Assembly: GCF_000359745.1 (NCBI RefSeq) | Contig: NZ_AQHN01000010.1 | Coordinates: 164,353-228,352, forward strand | Length of the DNA: 64,000 nucleotides | Reading direction: 5' to 3' | DNA from: Rhizobium freirei PRF 81 | GTDB lineage: Bacteria > Pseudomonadota > Alphaproteobacteria > Rhizobiales > Rhizobiaceae | Translations under genes and position numbers: made by a program | Shown here: in pieces, positions 1 through 8,580 of the stretch | Position numbering within the stretch: position 1 is the first letter of the stretch | Layout: every line of letters starts with the position of its first letter | Notes under the pieces: model-generated | The model's input: only the letters and a program-made list of their open reading frames with translations | Database searches by the model: none | Told to the model about the DNA's origin: nothing

Positions 1-177
1 TGCCTCCTGCTGAGCCACTTCGAAACTTGCAGCGGCATCGGTCGTTCCGGCAATGCCATTGCTCAATGGCGCGATGGGCTGCTCGCGCAGCGCCGCAGCT
101 GCCACCGGCTCGAATGCGAGCGATAATGAAAGCAGCGGAAATGCGGCGCTGGCAAATAGTCTGGATCGCTTACCCAT
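1..177 (-). CDS. Exported protein of unknown function, N-terminal fragment
   Basis: Reading leftwards from an ATG at 177, 59 codons stay open to the window edge, so only the N-terminus is visible. A strong ribosome site (GAGGAGA, 184-190) lies just upstream. The peptide starts MGKRSRLF, has a hydrophobic stretch to about residue 22 and an alanine-rich segment near residues 24-28, which reads as a Sec signal peptide. The mature part (LREQPIAPLSNG...) matches no family I recognise. It is divergent from the amino-acid transporter to its right. Function cannot be assigned. Confidence 0.65.
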   Translation of the reverse strand, partial: MGKRSRLFASAAFPLLSLSLAFEPVAAAALREQPIAPLSNGIAGTTDAAASFEVAQQEA

Positions 178-545
178 ATGGGGTCTCCTCTTGTAATCTC
201 TGTCCGCCGAATTGCGAATCTCAGCCGGCAAGGCGATGCCTCACGATCCCGGCCAATTTTCGGTTCTCATGAGGCTGAATCGCGGCAAGCCGCTATTGGT
301 TCCCGAACTATTAGGTTGCAGCAATTAACCTCGGCTGAACGTAGCGGATGGCTTTCGTTCAGATTTCCCTTTGGCGCGTTTCCATTGCCGCACAATTGCG
401 CAATGACGATTGTCTTCGTAATTCCAGTTGCATTTTCCGGAAAAAAAGTACGAATATCGCCGCAAGGCGGGCCACCGGCCCGCTCCACTCGAGCCGTCTG
501 CCAAGAATAATAATGGGCTGCCGGCCATCACCAGAGAGGACCAAT
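178..545. other. Divergent intergenic region, no gene seen
   Basis: This 368-base gap separates the exported protein (left, minus) from the amino-acid binding protein (right, plus), so it should hold both promoters. A 10-base perfect palindrome ATTGCGCAAT lies at 395-404 and could be an operator, but nothing else supports that. The ribosome site for the right-hand gene (AGAGAGGA) is at 533-540. No hairpin, RNA gene or convincing short reading frame was found. Confidence 0.4.
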
Positions 546-1328
546 ATGCGCATCTCCACTCGTCTTTTTGCCGCCGCATCCTTCGCCGCGATGTCGCTCT
601 TCGCCGGCGCCGCGCTTGCCGACGGCGACTCGATCGTTTTCGGCACCGACGCGACCTACCCGCCCTTCGAATCGCTGGAATCGGGCGGCAAATTCGTCGG
701 CTTCGATATCGATGTAGCCAATGCGCTTTGCGATCATATGAAGGTCAAGTGCACCTTCGTGAACCAGGATTTCGACGGTATCATTCCGGCCCTGCAGGCC
801 AAGAAGTTCGACGCCATCATCTCGTCCATGTCGATCACGCCGGAACGCCAGAAGATCGTCGACTTCACCAACAAGATCTACAATACGCCGCCAGCGATCG
901 CCGTGCCGAAGGACTCCACCGTCAAGGAGGCCACCAACGAAGCTCTGAAGGGCAAGTCGATCGGCGCCCAATCCTCCACGACGCACGCCAACTATGCTTC
1001 CGCACACCTGAAGGACGCGGAACTGAAGCTCTATCCGTCGGCTGACGAATACAAGCTCGACCTCGGCAATGGCCGTATCGATGCCGCCATCGACGACGTC
1101 GTCGTCCTGTCGGAATGGGTAAAGTCGGACGCCGGCAGCTGCTGCAAGATGCTCGGCACGCTGAAGAACGACCCGGTCATCAACGGTGCCGGCGCAGGCA
1201 TCGCCGTCCGAAAGGGCGACACGGCTCTCCGCGACAAGCTCAACGCGGCCATCGATGCGATCCGTGCGGACGGCACCTATAAGAAGATTCAGGACAAGTA
1301 CTTCGATTTCGACGTTTACGGCGGCTGA
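546..1328 (+). CDS. Polar amino-acid ABC transporter, periplasmic binding protein
   Basis: This 260-residue protein belongs to the SBP_bac_3 family (HisJ/ArgT/LAO type) and should bind a polar, probably basic, amino acid in the periplasm. The signal peptide runs to about residue 24 (ends GAALA, then DGDSIVFG). Family hallmarks follow: DATYPPFE, the signature GFDIDVANAL near residue 57, and FDAIISSMSITPER. The ATG at 546 was chosen over an in-frame start at 348 because it gives the signal peptide and has AGAGAGGA six bases upstream. Two permease genes follow after a terminator-like hairpin. The exact ligand cannot be read from the sequence. Confidence 0.9.
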   Translation: MRISTRLFAAASFAAMSLFAGAALADGDSIVFGTDATYPPFESLESGGKFVGFDIDVANALCDHMKVKCTFVNQDFDGIIPALQAKKFDAIISSMSITPERQKIVDFTNKIYNTPPAIAVPKDSTVKEATNEALKGKSIGAQSSTTHANYASAHLKDAELKLYPSADEYKLDLGNGRIDAAIDDVVVLSEWVKSDAGSCCKMLGTLKNDPVINGAGAGIAVRKGDTALRDKLNAAIDAIRADGTYKKIQDKYFDFDVYGG

Positions 1329-1357
1329 TCGCCTGTCGATTCCTTGGGAAAAGACTA

Positions 1358-1387
1358 CGGCGGAAGCTTGCTCTTCCGCCGTTTTTG
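1358..1387 (+). terminator. Intra-operon hairpin with T tract
   Basis: A perfect 9-bp stem (CGGCGGAAG, 1358-1366, with CTTCCGCCG, 1373-1381), a 6-base loop and five T residues lie between the binding-protein gene and its permeases. This is a textbook intrinsic terminator. In that position it would let the binding protein be made in excess over the membrane subunits, which is common in such operons; the effect here is inferred. Confidence 0.85.
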
Positions 1388-1446
1388 TTTGACAACGAGA
1401 AGAATATAAGCAGAAACGCGGCAAAAGCCGCTAGGGGAAATACAGC

Positions 1447-2259
1447 ATGAGCGGATTGTTTTCCGCCGTCGGTTCCTTGTGGACCTGGTTGAGTACGATT
1501 TTCGACCCGTTGTGTGGTCCAGCCGGACTATTCACCGTGTTTACCATGTTCAGCCCGCACACGATGCTCGCCTGTGGCGATGCGGGCTGGGGAGATGAGC
1601 TGGCCGGTGGCCTGAAGATCACCATTGCCGTCTCTCTCGCGACGCTGCCACTCGGGATCATCATCGGGTTCTTCGTCGCACTTGCGCAGCAATCGGAAGA
1701 GAGGTCGCTGCGGCTTGCCGCCGGCGTCTTCACCACGATTTTCCGCGGTCTGCCGGAGCTGCTGACGCTCTTCATCATTTATTATGGCCTGCAAATCCTG
1801 CTGCAAACGGTGCTTGCCAAATTCGGCTATAACGGTCCTGTCGAGATCAATGCCTTCGCTGCTGGCATGGTCGCGCTGGCAATCGTGTTCTCGGCCTATT
1901 GCTCGGAAGTGCTGGTATCCGCCTTCAAGGCCATACCGAAAGGCCAATATGAGGCGGGCGATGCCCTGGGCTTCCATCGCGCCCGCACCATGCGGCTGAT
2001 CATCGTGCCGCAGCTCGTCCGCATCTCGCTGCCAAATCTCGGAAATCTCTGGATGAACCTGCTGAAGGACACATCCTACGTGTCGATCATCGGTCTCGCC
2101 GATATCATCCGGCAGACGGGGATCGCCGTGCGCGCCACCAAGGCGCCTTTCACCTTCTATTCGATCGCCTGCCTGTTTTATCTGACGCTGGCCGTCATTT
2201 CGTCGATCGGTCTCTTCTATCTCGACCGATGGGCCAAGCAAGCGGAGGTCCGTCGATGA
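1447..2259 (+). CDS. Amino-acid ABC transporter permease (HisQ-like)
   Basis: This 270-residue inner-membrane permease belongs to the His/Glu/Gln/Arg/opine family. After a hydrophilic N-terminal stretch of about 50 residues come several membrane segments. The EAA loop that docks on the ATPase is visible as EAGDALGFHRARTMRLIIVPQ-like sequence from about residue 169. RGLPELLTLF near residue 100 is also typical of the family. The next permease starts inside the stop codon (ATGA at 2256-2259), so the two are translationally coupled. The N-terminal extension is longer than in HisQ itself. Confidence 0.9.
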   Translation: MSGLFSAVGSLWTWLSTIFDPLCGPAGLFTVFTMFSPHTMLACGDAGWGDELAGGLKITIAVSLATLPLGIIIGFFVALAQQSEERSLRLAAGVFTTIFRGLPELLTLFIIYYGLQILLQTVLAKFGYNGPVEINAFAAGMVALAIVFSAYCSEVLVSAFKAIPKGQYEAGDALGFHRARTMRLIIVPQLVRISLPNLGNLWMNLLKDTSYVSIIGLADIIRQTGIAVRATKAPFTFYSIACLFYLTLAVISSIGLFYLDRWAKQAEVRR

Positions 2260-3086
2260 GCCATGCCGAAATTCTGATCGCGGCGCAGCCCGCGCCGCCG
2301 CAAACAGCAAGAAAGCTGTCCAAGGCGCGCATCGCCGGCTATTTCTTTCTATGCCTCTGGGCTGTCCTCGGCATCTCGCTGCTGGCGATGATCGTATTCG
2401 GTTGGGACGTCGACAAGCTCGAAACCTTCGGGCCGAGGCTTCTCAACGGCCTCTGGATCACCGTCAAGCTGGTCACCATATCCTTCGTCCTCGGCGCTAT
2501 CCTGTCGCTACCGCTGGCCTTTGCCCGCATGTCGAGCAACAAGATCCTGAGCACGCTCACCTACTGCTATGTCTATCTGTTCCGCGGCACGCCGCTGCTG
2601 GCGCAGATATTCATGGTTTACTATGGGTTCCCGAGTTTCCGCTGGTTCTTCGAAGACATCAACATGTGGTGGTTCTTCAAGGATCCGTTCTATTGCGGCG
2701 TCTTCGCCATGACGCTGAACACGGCCGCCTATCAGACGGAAATCGTCCGAGCTGCCATCCAGAGCGTGCCGAAAGGTCAGAGCGAGGCCGCCAACGCCCT
2801 CGGCTTCCACACGTGGATCGCCTTCCGCAAGATCATCATTCCCCAGGCGTTGATCGTTGCTTTGCGCCCTTACGGCAACGAGATCATCCTGCTGATCAAG
2901 AGTTCGGCGACGGTTTCCATCATCACGGTCTATGACCTCATGGGCGAAACCCGCTATGCGTTTTCGCGGACCTACGACTACCAGATCTATCTCTGGGCGG
3001 CGATCTTCTATCTGGTGATCGTCGAGCTTATGAGAAACGGCTGGGCTCGGATGGAAGGCCGGCTGACGCGTCACCTCAAGCGTTGA
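2256..3086 (+). CDS. Amino-acid ABC transporter permease (HisM-like)
   Basis: This 276-residue second permease of the heterodimeric transporter is chosen to start at ATG 2256, which overlaps the preceding stop by four bases and has GGAGG at 2244-2248. A cytoplasmic N-terminus of about 26 residues is followed by membrane segments, the RGTPLLAQIF motif and an EAA loop around SEAANALGFHTWIAFRKIII. No ATP-binding gene follows; the next gene is unrelated usg. The ATPase must therefore be shared with another system or lie elsewhere. Confidence 0.9.
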   Translation: MSHAEILIAAQPAPPQTARKLSKARIAGYFFLCLWAVLGISLLAMIVFGWDVDKLETFGPRLLNGLWITVKLVTISFVLGAILSLPLAFARMSSNKILSTLTYCYVYLFRGTPLLAQIFMVYYGFPSFRWFFEDINMWWFFKDPFYCGVFAMTLNTAAYQTEIVRAAIQSVPKGQSEAANALGFHTWIAFRKIIIPQALIVALRPYGNEIILLIKSSATVSIITVYDLMGETRYAFSRTYDYQIYLWAAIFYLVIVELMRNGWARMEGRLTRHLKR

Positions 3087-3092
3087 CCACAT

Positions 3093-3143
3093 AAAGGCGG
3101 CGCAAGTCGCCTTTGCTGGCAGCACTCGCCCGACATTGCTGCC
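3093..3143 (+). terminator. Paired hairpins after the permease operon
   Basis: Two short stems lie just past the operon: AAAGGCG/CGCCTTT (3093-3099, 3108-3114) and GGCAGCA/TGCTGCC (3118-3124, 3137-3143). Neither has a clean T tract, so this is a weak terminator call based on position and pairing only. Confidence 0.4.
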
Positions 3144-3192
3144 AACATATTGATTTTTAGATCAAATTCCCTTTATGACACTTTTGTAAAGC

Positions 3193-3239
3193 TTGAGTTT
3201 ACCTTGAGCTGTTTCCATATCTTAGTGACCATGAGTCAC
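3193..3239 (+). promoter_or_regulatory. Putative usg promoter and small palindrome
   Basis: TTGAGT (3193-3198) and CATATC (3216-3221) are separated by 17 bases and fit a housekeeping-type promoter ahead of usg. Just downstream, GTGAC (3225-3229) and GTCAC (3235-3239) form an inverted repeat with a 5-base spacer. The spacer is shorter than in CRP sites, so the binding protein, if any, is unknown. Confidence 0.35.
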
Positions 3240-3270
3240 GAACAAAAATGGGAACGGAAAGAGAAAGCTC

Positions 3271-3537
3271 ATGCACGACGACATGCAAAAGCAGTTGCAA
3301 GGCTATGGGTTGACGACGGCGCAGATCCTCTATCGCCTGCCCGATCATCCGCAATTTCTCCAGACCTATATCTGGCAGGACTATGACCTTGCCCCAAACT
3401 TCCCCGAAATGCGCGGCTTCCTGAAATTCTGGCAGGAGAAGCTGGATGGACCGCTGCACTCGGTACGCTACGTTCATCGCAAGCTCATATCGGCGACCGA
3501 ATGGCGAGCCGTGAAAGGCGAATTCATCCTGCACTGA
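3271..3537 (+). CDS. usg: Usg family protein
   Basis: This 88-residue cytoplasmic protein matches the alphaproteobacterial Usg family almost end to end: YGLTTAQILYRLPDHP, WQDYDLAPNFPE and FWQEKLDGPLHSVR are its conserved blocks. The family was named from a gene upstream of tryptophan genes in Caulobacter; its biochemical role is not established. Here it is monocistronic with its own upstream promoter-like sequence and no trp neighbour. GAAAGAGAAAG serves as ribosome site. Confidence 0.85.
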   Translation: MHDDMQKQLQGYGLTTAQILYRLPDHPQFLQTYIWQDYDLAPNFPEMRGFLKFWQEKLDGPLHSVRYVHRKLISATEWRAVKGEFILH

Positions 3538-3587
3538 GGCGATCAGGCGGGAGGTGCAGCGTTCCTCTCACGGCGAAAGCCCCACTG

Positions 3588-4313
3588 TCAGACATGCGCC
3601 TCGCCATGGACGAAATCGCCGTCGTCCCGCCCGTGATGGAGTGTGCCGTAGACAATGGCCGAGTAGAAGGCGGCGACAAGGACGATGACAAATACGCCAG
3701 GGATCGGCCCGAGCGCGGCATTGTCGGTGACATAGCTCCATGAATGCGCCATCTGTTGCGCGGCCGAGTCCGTCTGAAGTCGTGGCGTCGAAATCTTCAG
3801 GACCCATGCCAGCAGCAGGATCGCATACATCCAGCAGTAATTGCGCCGCAACCGCCGCTGCGCCGCTGCGGCATAACTGAGCTGCAGCCGCGGAGTACGC
3901 AGACTGGACGCAATCGCCAGTGCCCAATCATTGCTGAACTCTGATTGCGGCGCCAGGATCTGCGCAAAATAGTTCCGCTCAAGCTGCCGCACGCGCGAGC
4001 GATAGACATCGAAGAAGCGATATCGCCGCGCCTCGATCATCAGCAGCAGCGTGATCAGCATCATCCCGAAAAGCAGCACGCCGTGATGCGACGTGGGCGT
4101 CGATAGCGACACGGAGAGCAGAGCCGCAACCACCGTGATCGCCCAGTTCGACGTCCGGTCGATACGATCGCGCCAGCTTGTCATCCTCGCCAGTTCGCCC
4201 CGGTAGTAGTGGGTCAATGTGTTGGTGACTTCGGCCGACGACGACGGCAAGGAGGGACGGCCGCGCTCGGCTGGGCTGCTTGTCGGGTTCGGTGCTGTCA
4301 GTTCGGTATCCAT
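3588..4313 (-). CDS. DUF2270 membrane protein
   Basis: This 241-residue protein has a hydrophilic N-terminus of about 55 residues, then two adjacent membrane segments (about 55-70 and 78-94), a central charged region with EARRYRFFDVYRSRVRQLE, and two more membrane segments (about 158-173 and 205-225). The central block is characteristic of DUF2270 proteins, whose function is unknown. It is divergent from the TPR-methyltransferase gene and convergent with usg. Confidence 0.75.
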   Translation of the reverse strand: MDTELTAPNPTSSPAERGRPSLPSSSAEVTNTLTHYYRGELARMTSWRDRIDRTSNWAITVVAALLSVSLSTPTSHHGVLLFGMMLITLLLMIEARRYRFFDVYRSRVRQLERNYFAQILAPQSEFSNDWALAIASSLRTPRLQLSYAAAAQRRLRRNYCWMYAILLLAWVLKISTPRLQTDSAAQQMAHSWSYVTDNAALGPIPGVFVIVLVAAFYSAIVYGTLHHGRDDGDFVHGEAHV

Positions 4314-4456
4314 GTTTGTTCCTCCCTTGTTTTTTATTCGGATAGCGCCCCCAATTCGCCGTTACCGAAAGTGATATTCTGCACCTGCGAGGCTAGCATT
4401 GCAAAAGCTGATCAAGCACCTTAATGCCTGCGTGACAAAAGGAAGGGCCGGCATCC

Positions 4457-5281
4457 ATGGCAAAAAAGAAGATCGACGAAGACGCGTTGGCGGAAGCCTA
4501 TAACCGGGCATTGGCGCTGGAGAAGGCGGGCGATATCGACGCCGCGGTCAAAGCCTATGAAGAGGTTCTGGCTCTCGATCCGGAAGACCATGGCGGCGCC
4601 GCCGTGCGCATCGCCGCGATGGGGCGCGGCGAGATTCCGGTAAAGGCGCCGGACGCCTATGTCGCGACCCTGTTCGATCAGCACGCCGAGGTTTTCGAAG
4701 ACGTGCTCGTCGAGCAGCTCGGCTATCACGTTCCCGTTCTCGTTCGCCAGCGCCTGCAGACGCTCGGCCTCGGACCCTTCAAGCGCATGCTCGATCTTGG
4801 CTGCGGCACGGGCCTGACCGGGAGCACCCTGCGCGACATCGTCGATGACATCACCGGCATCGACATCTCGGAAAACATGGTCGAAGTCGCCCATGAGAAG
4901 GACGTCTATGAGACGCTCTTCGTGGCCGAGGTCGAGGATTTCCTTGACGACAACGACGAGGAGCCCTTCGACCTCATCACCGCCACCGATGTCCTGCCCT
5001 ATCTCGGTGCGCTGGAACCCCTGTTCTTCGGCACGGCTGAAAACATGACGCCGGGCGGCCTTTTCATCTTCTCCTCCGAGACCCTGCCTGAAGCGACCAT
5101 GGCCGGACGGCCCTACATGGTCGGCCCGCATCAGCGTTTTGCCCATTCCGAGGCCTATGTGCGCGAACGGCTGACGGCGACCGGCTTCGAGCTCATCGAA
5201 ATCACCGACATCAATGTGCGGATGGAAGACGGCCAGCCGACACCGGGCCATTTGGTCATCGCTCGCCGCCTCGCCGATTGA
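4457..5281 (+). CDS. TPR-containing SAM-dependent methyltransferase
   Basis: This 274-residue protein fuses a short tetratricopeptide segment (about residues 9-50: AYNRALALEKAGDIDAAVKA) to a class I methyltransferase. The SAM-binding motif LDLGCGTGLTG is near residue 113, followed by ITGIDISENM (acidic loop) and DLITATDVLPYLG. The layout is that of predicted TPR-repeat methyltransferases common in rhizobia; the substrate is unknown. A perfect AT-rich hairpin follows the gene and separates it from the GST operon. Confidence 0.85.
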   Translation: MAKKKIDEDALAEAYNRALALEKAGDIDAAVKAYEEVLALDPEDHGGAAVRIAAMGRGEIPVKAPDAYVATLFDQHAEVFEDVLVEQLGYHVPVLVRQRLQTLGLGPFKRMLDLGCGTGLTGSTLRDIVDDITGIDISENMVEVAHEKDVYETLFVAEVEDFLDDNDEEPFDLITATDVLPYLGALEPLFFGTAENMTPGGLFIFSSETLPEATMAGRPYMVGPHQRFAHSEAYVRERLTATGFELIEITDINVRMEDGQPTPGHLVIARRLAD

Positions 5282-5299
5282 CATCGCCGGCATAACGCG

Positions 5300-5331
5300 G
5301 AAAATAGTTATCCAGATGGATAACTATTTTC
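5300..5331. terminator. 14-bp perfect hairpin between methyltransferase and GST operon
   Basis: GAAAATAGTTATCC (5300-5313) and GGATAACTATTTTC (5318-5331) pair perfectly around the 4-base loop AGAT. It lies 19 bases after the methyltransferase stop and can act as a terminator because the stem ends in four T residues. Its symmetry and position about 80 bases before the GST gene also make it a possible operator for the ArsR-type regulator downstream. Confidence 0.65.
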
Positions 5332-5355
5332 TTGCCCAACAATCATCGAGTTGAT

Positions 5356-5375
5356 ACTTAGCCAATTAGATAAGT
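5356..5375. promoter_or_regulatory. Candidate ArsR-family operator
   Basis: ACTTA (5356-5360) and TAAGT (5371-5375) form an inverted repeat with a 10-base AT-rich spacer, 35 bases before the GST start codon. ArsR-type repressors often bind imperfect AT-rich inverted repeats at their own operon promoter, and the operon's second gene encodes one. The assignment is inferred from position and symmetry. Confidence 0.35.
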
Positions 5376-5409
5376 TTTAACCCGCTCTTGGTTTTGGAAA
5401 GGTCGCCGC

Positions 5410-6102
5410 ATGTCGCTCACACTCTACCAGCATCCCCTCGCCTCCTTCTGCCACAAGGTGCTGATGGCGCTTTATGAAAACGGCACGCCGTTCGAGAGCC
5501 GGATCATCGATCTGGGCAATGAGGAATCGCGCGCATCGCTGGTGCGCCTCTGGCCGCTCGCCAAATTTCCGGTGCTTCGCGACGAAGCGCTCGACAGCAC
5601 GGTTCCCGAAACCAGCATCATCATCGAATATCTCGACCGGCACTATCCCGGCGCAACGCCGCTGTTGCCGATGGATCCCGCGGATGCGCTATGCGTCCGG
5701 CTTTGGGACCGGTTTTTCGATCTCTATGTTCAGGCCCCGATGCAGAGGATCGTCGCCGACGTGCGTCGGGCGGACGGGGATCGAAGCCCGCAGGGTGTTT
5801 CCGAGGCCCAGGCATTGCTGCGCACCGCCTATGGAATGGTCGAGAAACAGCTGGAGGGCAAGATCTGGATCACCGGCGACAACTTGACCATGGCCGATTG
5901 TGCCGCCGCGCCGGCCTTGTTCTATGCCGAAACCGTCGTTCCCTTTGGCGAGGAGCATACGCGGCTGCAGGCCTATTATCGGCGCCTTCTCGGCCGGCCA
6001 TCCTTTGCCCGCGTCCTCGAGGAAGCCATGCCCTATTTCCACATGTATCCCTATAGCGAGAAACTGCCGGCGCAGTTCCGACCGGAAACGCCGAATGCTT
6101 GA
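5410..6102 (+). CDS. Glutathione S-transferase family protein
   Basis: This 230-residue protein has the GST layout: a thioredoxin-fold N-terminal domain (LYQHPLASFCHKVLMALYEN, with the SFC motif at the usual catalytic position, and PETSIIIEYLDRHYPG near residue 65) and an all-helical C-terminal domain (about 90-215) with the LTMADCAAAPALFY motif. GGAAAGG (5396-5402) is the ribosome site. The ArsR gene starts 8 bases before this stop, so the three downstream genes form one coupled operon. It probably conjugates or reduces an electrophile; substrate unknown. Confidence 0.88.
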   Translation: MSLTLYQHPLASFCHKVLMALYENGTPFESRIIDLGNEESRASLVRLWPLAKFPVLRDEALDSTVPETSIIIEYLDRHYPGATPLLPMDPADALCVRLWDRFFDLYVQAPMQRIVADVRRADGDRSPQGVSEAQALLRTAYGMVEKQLEGKIWITGDNLTMADCAAAPALFYAETVVPFGEEHTRLQAYYRRLLGRPSFARVLEEAMPYFHMYPYSEKLPAQFRPETPNA

Positions 6103-6439
6103 ACAAACGCAAGCGCTCGACCGTATGTTCCAGGCCCTGTCCGACCAGAGCCGGCGCGGCATGATCGACCGGCTTGGGCGCGGACCTGCTTCCGTCACGG
6201 AACTGGCCCAGCCCCTGGACATGGCGCTGCCGACGGTGATGAAACATCTGCAGGTGCTGGAAACCAGCGGGCTCGTTCTTTCGGAAAAGGCAGGCCGAGT
6301 GCGAACCTATCACCTCCGCAAGGAGGCGCTTGCGGCCGTCGAGCGATGGATCGCCGAGCGCAAGGCATCCTGGAACAGAACCTTCGACCGGCTCGACATC
6401 TTTCTGGCTGACGCATCGACGGAGACGACGGACGAATGA
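6095..6439 (+). CDS. ArsR-family winged-helix transcriptional regulator
   Basis: This 114-residue regulator has the ArsR wHTH fold: FQALSDQSRRGMIDRLG, then the recognition region VTELAQPLDMALPTVMKHLQ and the wing GLVLSEKAGRVRTYHL. It lacks the CxC metal site of classical arsenic sensors, so it belongs to the metal-independent group usually paired with SRPBCC/AHSA1 proteins, as here. ATG 6095 overlaps the GST gene by 8 bases, and the gene ends in an ATGA overlap with the SRPBCC gene. It likely represses its own operon. Confidence 0.88.
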   Translation: MLEQTQALDRMFQALSDQSRRGMIDRLGRGPASVTELAQPLDMALPTVMKHLQVLETSGLVLSEKAGRVRTYHLRKEALAAVERWIAERKASWNRTFDRLDIFLADASTETTDE

Positions 6440-6912
6440 GCAAAAGATCCACAGACCATACGACGATCACCATCGAGCGCCACTTCAAGGCGCCGCTGCC
6501 GCGGGTCTTCAATGCCTGGGCAATTCCCGAACACAAGCAGCAATGGTTTGCCTGCCATGGTGAGTGGAAGCAGCTGGATTTCCGGCTCGACTTCCGCACC
6601 GGCGGCAGCGAAAGCAACCGCACCGCCTCAACGGATGGTGTCGTGCATGCCTATGAGGCCCGCTATGTCGACGTCGTCCAGAACGAGCGCTTCATCTACG
6701 CCTTCGACATGATGCTCGATGACGTCAGAATTTCCGTATCGCTGGCAACGGTCAGCTTTGAACCGGAACCCGGCGGTACGAAGATGATCTTCGTCGAACA
6801 GGTCGTGTTTCTCGACGGCTACAGCGACAACGGATCAAGGCTGATGGGCACCGAAATCGGCTTCGACAACCTCAGACTCTATGTCGAAGGAGACGATGGC
6901 AGGCCGAATTAA
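6436..6912 (+). CDS. SRPBCC (AHSA1-type) protein
   Basis: This 158-residue protein has the START/AHSA1 hydrophobic-pocket fold: [20 protein letters not shown] at the N-terminus, then [20 protein letters not shown] and [15 protein letters not shown]. Such proteins bind small hydrophobic ligands. ArsR-SRPBCC pairs are a recurrent module in which the SRPBCC member may act with the regulator or on the inducing compound. It overlaps the ArsR stop by four bases, and its own stop overlaps the stop of convergent ssuB by three bases. Confidence 0.85.
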   Translation: MSKRSTDHTTITIERHFKAPLPRVFNAWAIPEHKQQWFACHGEWKQLDFRLDFRTGGSESNRTASTDGVVHAYEARYVDVVQNERFIYAFDMMLDDVRISVSLATVSFEPEPGGTKMIFVEQVVFLDGYSDNGSRLMGTEIGFDNLRLYVEGDDGRPN

Positions 6913-7709
6913 CTCCTGACACCATCAAGGATGGCACCCAAAAGCTGCCCTTCGAGTTCGGCCAGCGCCGGATTGCCATGGCGGCGCGGATGCGGATGGG
7001 GAACGGCGAGATCGAGCACAATCCTGCCCTCGTCCAATACGACGACGCGATCGGCCAGATGCACGGCTTCGCTGACGTCGTGCGTCACAAGCACCGCGGT
7101 AAAGCCGAGTTCGCGCCAGACGCGGTTCAGCAGCTCCTGCATGCTGATGCGAGTCAAGGCATCCAGCGCACCGAGCGGCTCATCAAGCGCGAGGATACCG
7201 GGTTTGCTGACGAGCGCACGCGCCAGCGCCACGCGCTGCTTCTGTCCGCCGGAAAGGCTGGAAGGCCATTCGCCTGCCTTTTCGGCAAGCTGCACCTCGG
7301 AAAGAACCGAAGCCGTTTCCTTCCGCAACACATCCTGCGGCACACCCTCGCCTAGACCGACGGCAACATTGTCGGCGACCGAGAGCCATGGCAGCAGCCG
7401 AGGCTCCTGAAAGACGATGCGCGTGTTGGGTTGCACATCATTGCCATCGACCGCCTCAAAGCGCAGATGTCCCGCGCTCGGCTCTTCCAGACCCATCAGG
7501 ATGCGCAGCAATGTACTCTTGCCGCAGCCGCTCTTGCCGATGACGGCAACGAACTGACTGGCGGGAATTTCGAGATCGATGCCGCGCAAAACGCGGTTGT
7601 TTCCAAAACTTTTCTCAAGGCCCTTGATATGGATAGCCGCAGCACCTGCAGCTCTCGGAACCGCATGTTCGGCTTCCGTCCGTGGGCGATCGAGTATGAT
7701 GACGCTCAT
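6909..7709 (-). CDS. ssuB: Aliphatic sulfonate ABC transporter ATPase
   Basis: This 266-residue nucleotide-binding subunit is of the nitrate/sulfonate/taurine family. Walker A is [11 protein letters not shown], the Q-loop region is [10 protein letters not shown], the signature is [15 protein letters not shown], Walker B is [12 protein letters not shown], and the switch is VTHDVSEAV. The ATG at 7709 (MSVIILDRP) has AGGAGCG just upstream and was preferred to an in-frame start 72 bases earlier. It is the last gene of ssuADCB and lies 10 bases after ssuC. Confidence 0.9.
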   Translation of the reverse strand: MSVIILDRPRTEAEHAVPRAAGAAAIHIKGLEKSFGNNRVLRGIDLEIPASQFVAVIGKSGCGKSTLLRILMGLEEPSAGHLRFEAVDGNDVQPNTRIVFQEPRLLPWLSVADNVAVGLGEGVPQDVLRKETASVLSEVQLAEKAGEWPSSLSGGQKQRVALARALVSKPGILALDEPLGALDALTRISMQELLNRVWRELGFTAVLVTHDVSEAVHLADRVVVLDEGRIVLDLAVPHPHPRRHGNPALAELEGQLLGAILDGVRS

Positions 7710-7719
7710 GACACGCTCC

Positions 7720-8556
7720 TCAATTCTGATAGGCCGGGTTCCATCGCAGAGCCCTACGCTCGATCGACCGCGCGACGACATCGGCGAGCTTGCCGAGGAT
7801 GGCGTAGATGACCAGCGTCAGGACGACCACATCGGTCATGCCGAACTCGCGGGCATTGTTGGCCATGTAGCCGATGCCTGACGATGCCGCGATTGATTCG
7901 GCAACGATGAGCGTCAGCCACATGATGCCGAGAGCGAACCGCAGCCCGACAAGGATTGACGGAAGCGCGCCGGGAAAGATGACCTTCCGGAACAGCGTCC
8001 AGTTGCTCATGCCATAGACCCGCCCCATCTCGATCAGGCCGCGATCGACATTGCGCACGCCGTGATAGGTGTTCAGGTAGATCGGGAAGAGCACGCCGAG
8101 CGCCGTCAGGAACAGCTTCGATTCCTCGCCGATCCCGAACCAGAGAATGACCAGCGGCACCATGGCGAGGTGTGGAATGGTGCGCAGCATCTGCAGCGTC
8201 GTATCCGTCAATTGCTCCGACAGCCGCGAGACGCCGTTGGCGATGCCAAGGAGAAAGCCGATCGAGCCGCCGACCAGCAGCCCCGCAAACGCGCGGCCGG
8301 CGCTGACGAGAATATTGTTCGGCAGCTGCCCGGAGATCGTGGTCTGCCAGAAGGCGGCCACCACGGCCGCCGGTGATGGCATGATGCGGGTGGAGATCCA
8401 ACCGGCTGATGAGCCGAGCTGCCACGCCGCAATGACGACGACTGGCAGCAGAAAAGGCAGAAATCTCCGCAGAGAGATCGCTTGCCTCCTGACCCTGACT
8501 GGCTGGGTGCGGCGCTCTGAGCCTACACGGACGAAGGACGTATCGAATGCCGACAT
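7720..8556 (-). CDS. ssuC: Aliphatic sulfonate ABC transporter permease
   Basis: This 278-residue inner-membrane subunit belongs to the SsuC/TauC/NrtB family. A basic N-terminal tail of about 30 residues precedes the first membrane span ([17 protein letters not shown]). It has the conserved [20 protein letters not shown] region, and an EAA-type loop near the [19 protein letters not shown] block docks on SsuB. It follows ssuD by 24 bases in the ssu operon. Confidence 0.9.
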   Translation of the reverse strand: MSAFDTSFVRVGSERRTQPVRVRRQAISLRRFLPFLLPVVVIAAWQLGSSAGWISTRIMPSPAAVVAAFWQTTISGQLPNNILVSAGRAFAGLLVGGSIGFLLGIANGVSRLSEQLTDTTLQMLRTIPHLAMVPLVILWFGIGEESKLFLTALGVLFPIYLNTYHGVRNVDRGLIEMGRVYGMSNWTLFRKVIFPGALPSILVGLRFALGIMWLTLIVAESIAASSGIGYMANNAREFGMTDVVVLTLVIYAILGKLADVVARSIERRALRWNPAYQN

Positions 8557-8580
8557 GAGGACCTCCCTGAAAGGATGGGG

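Noticed and set aside
3225..3239. CRP-type site before usg
   Set aside because: The inverted repeat GTGAC-N5-GTCAC has too short a spacer for a CRP/FNR site.
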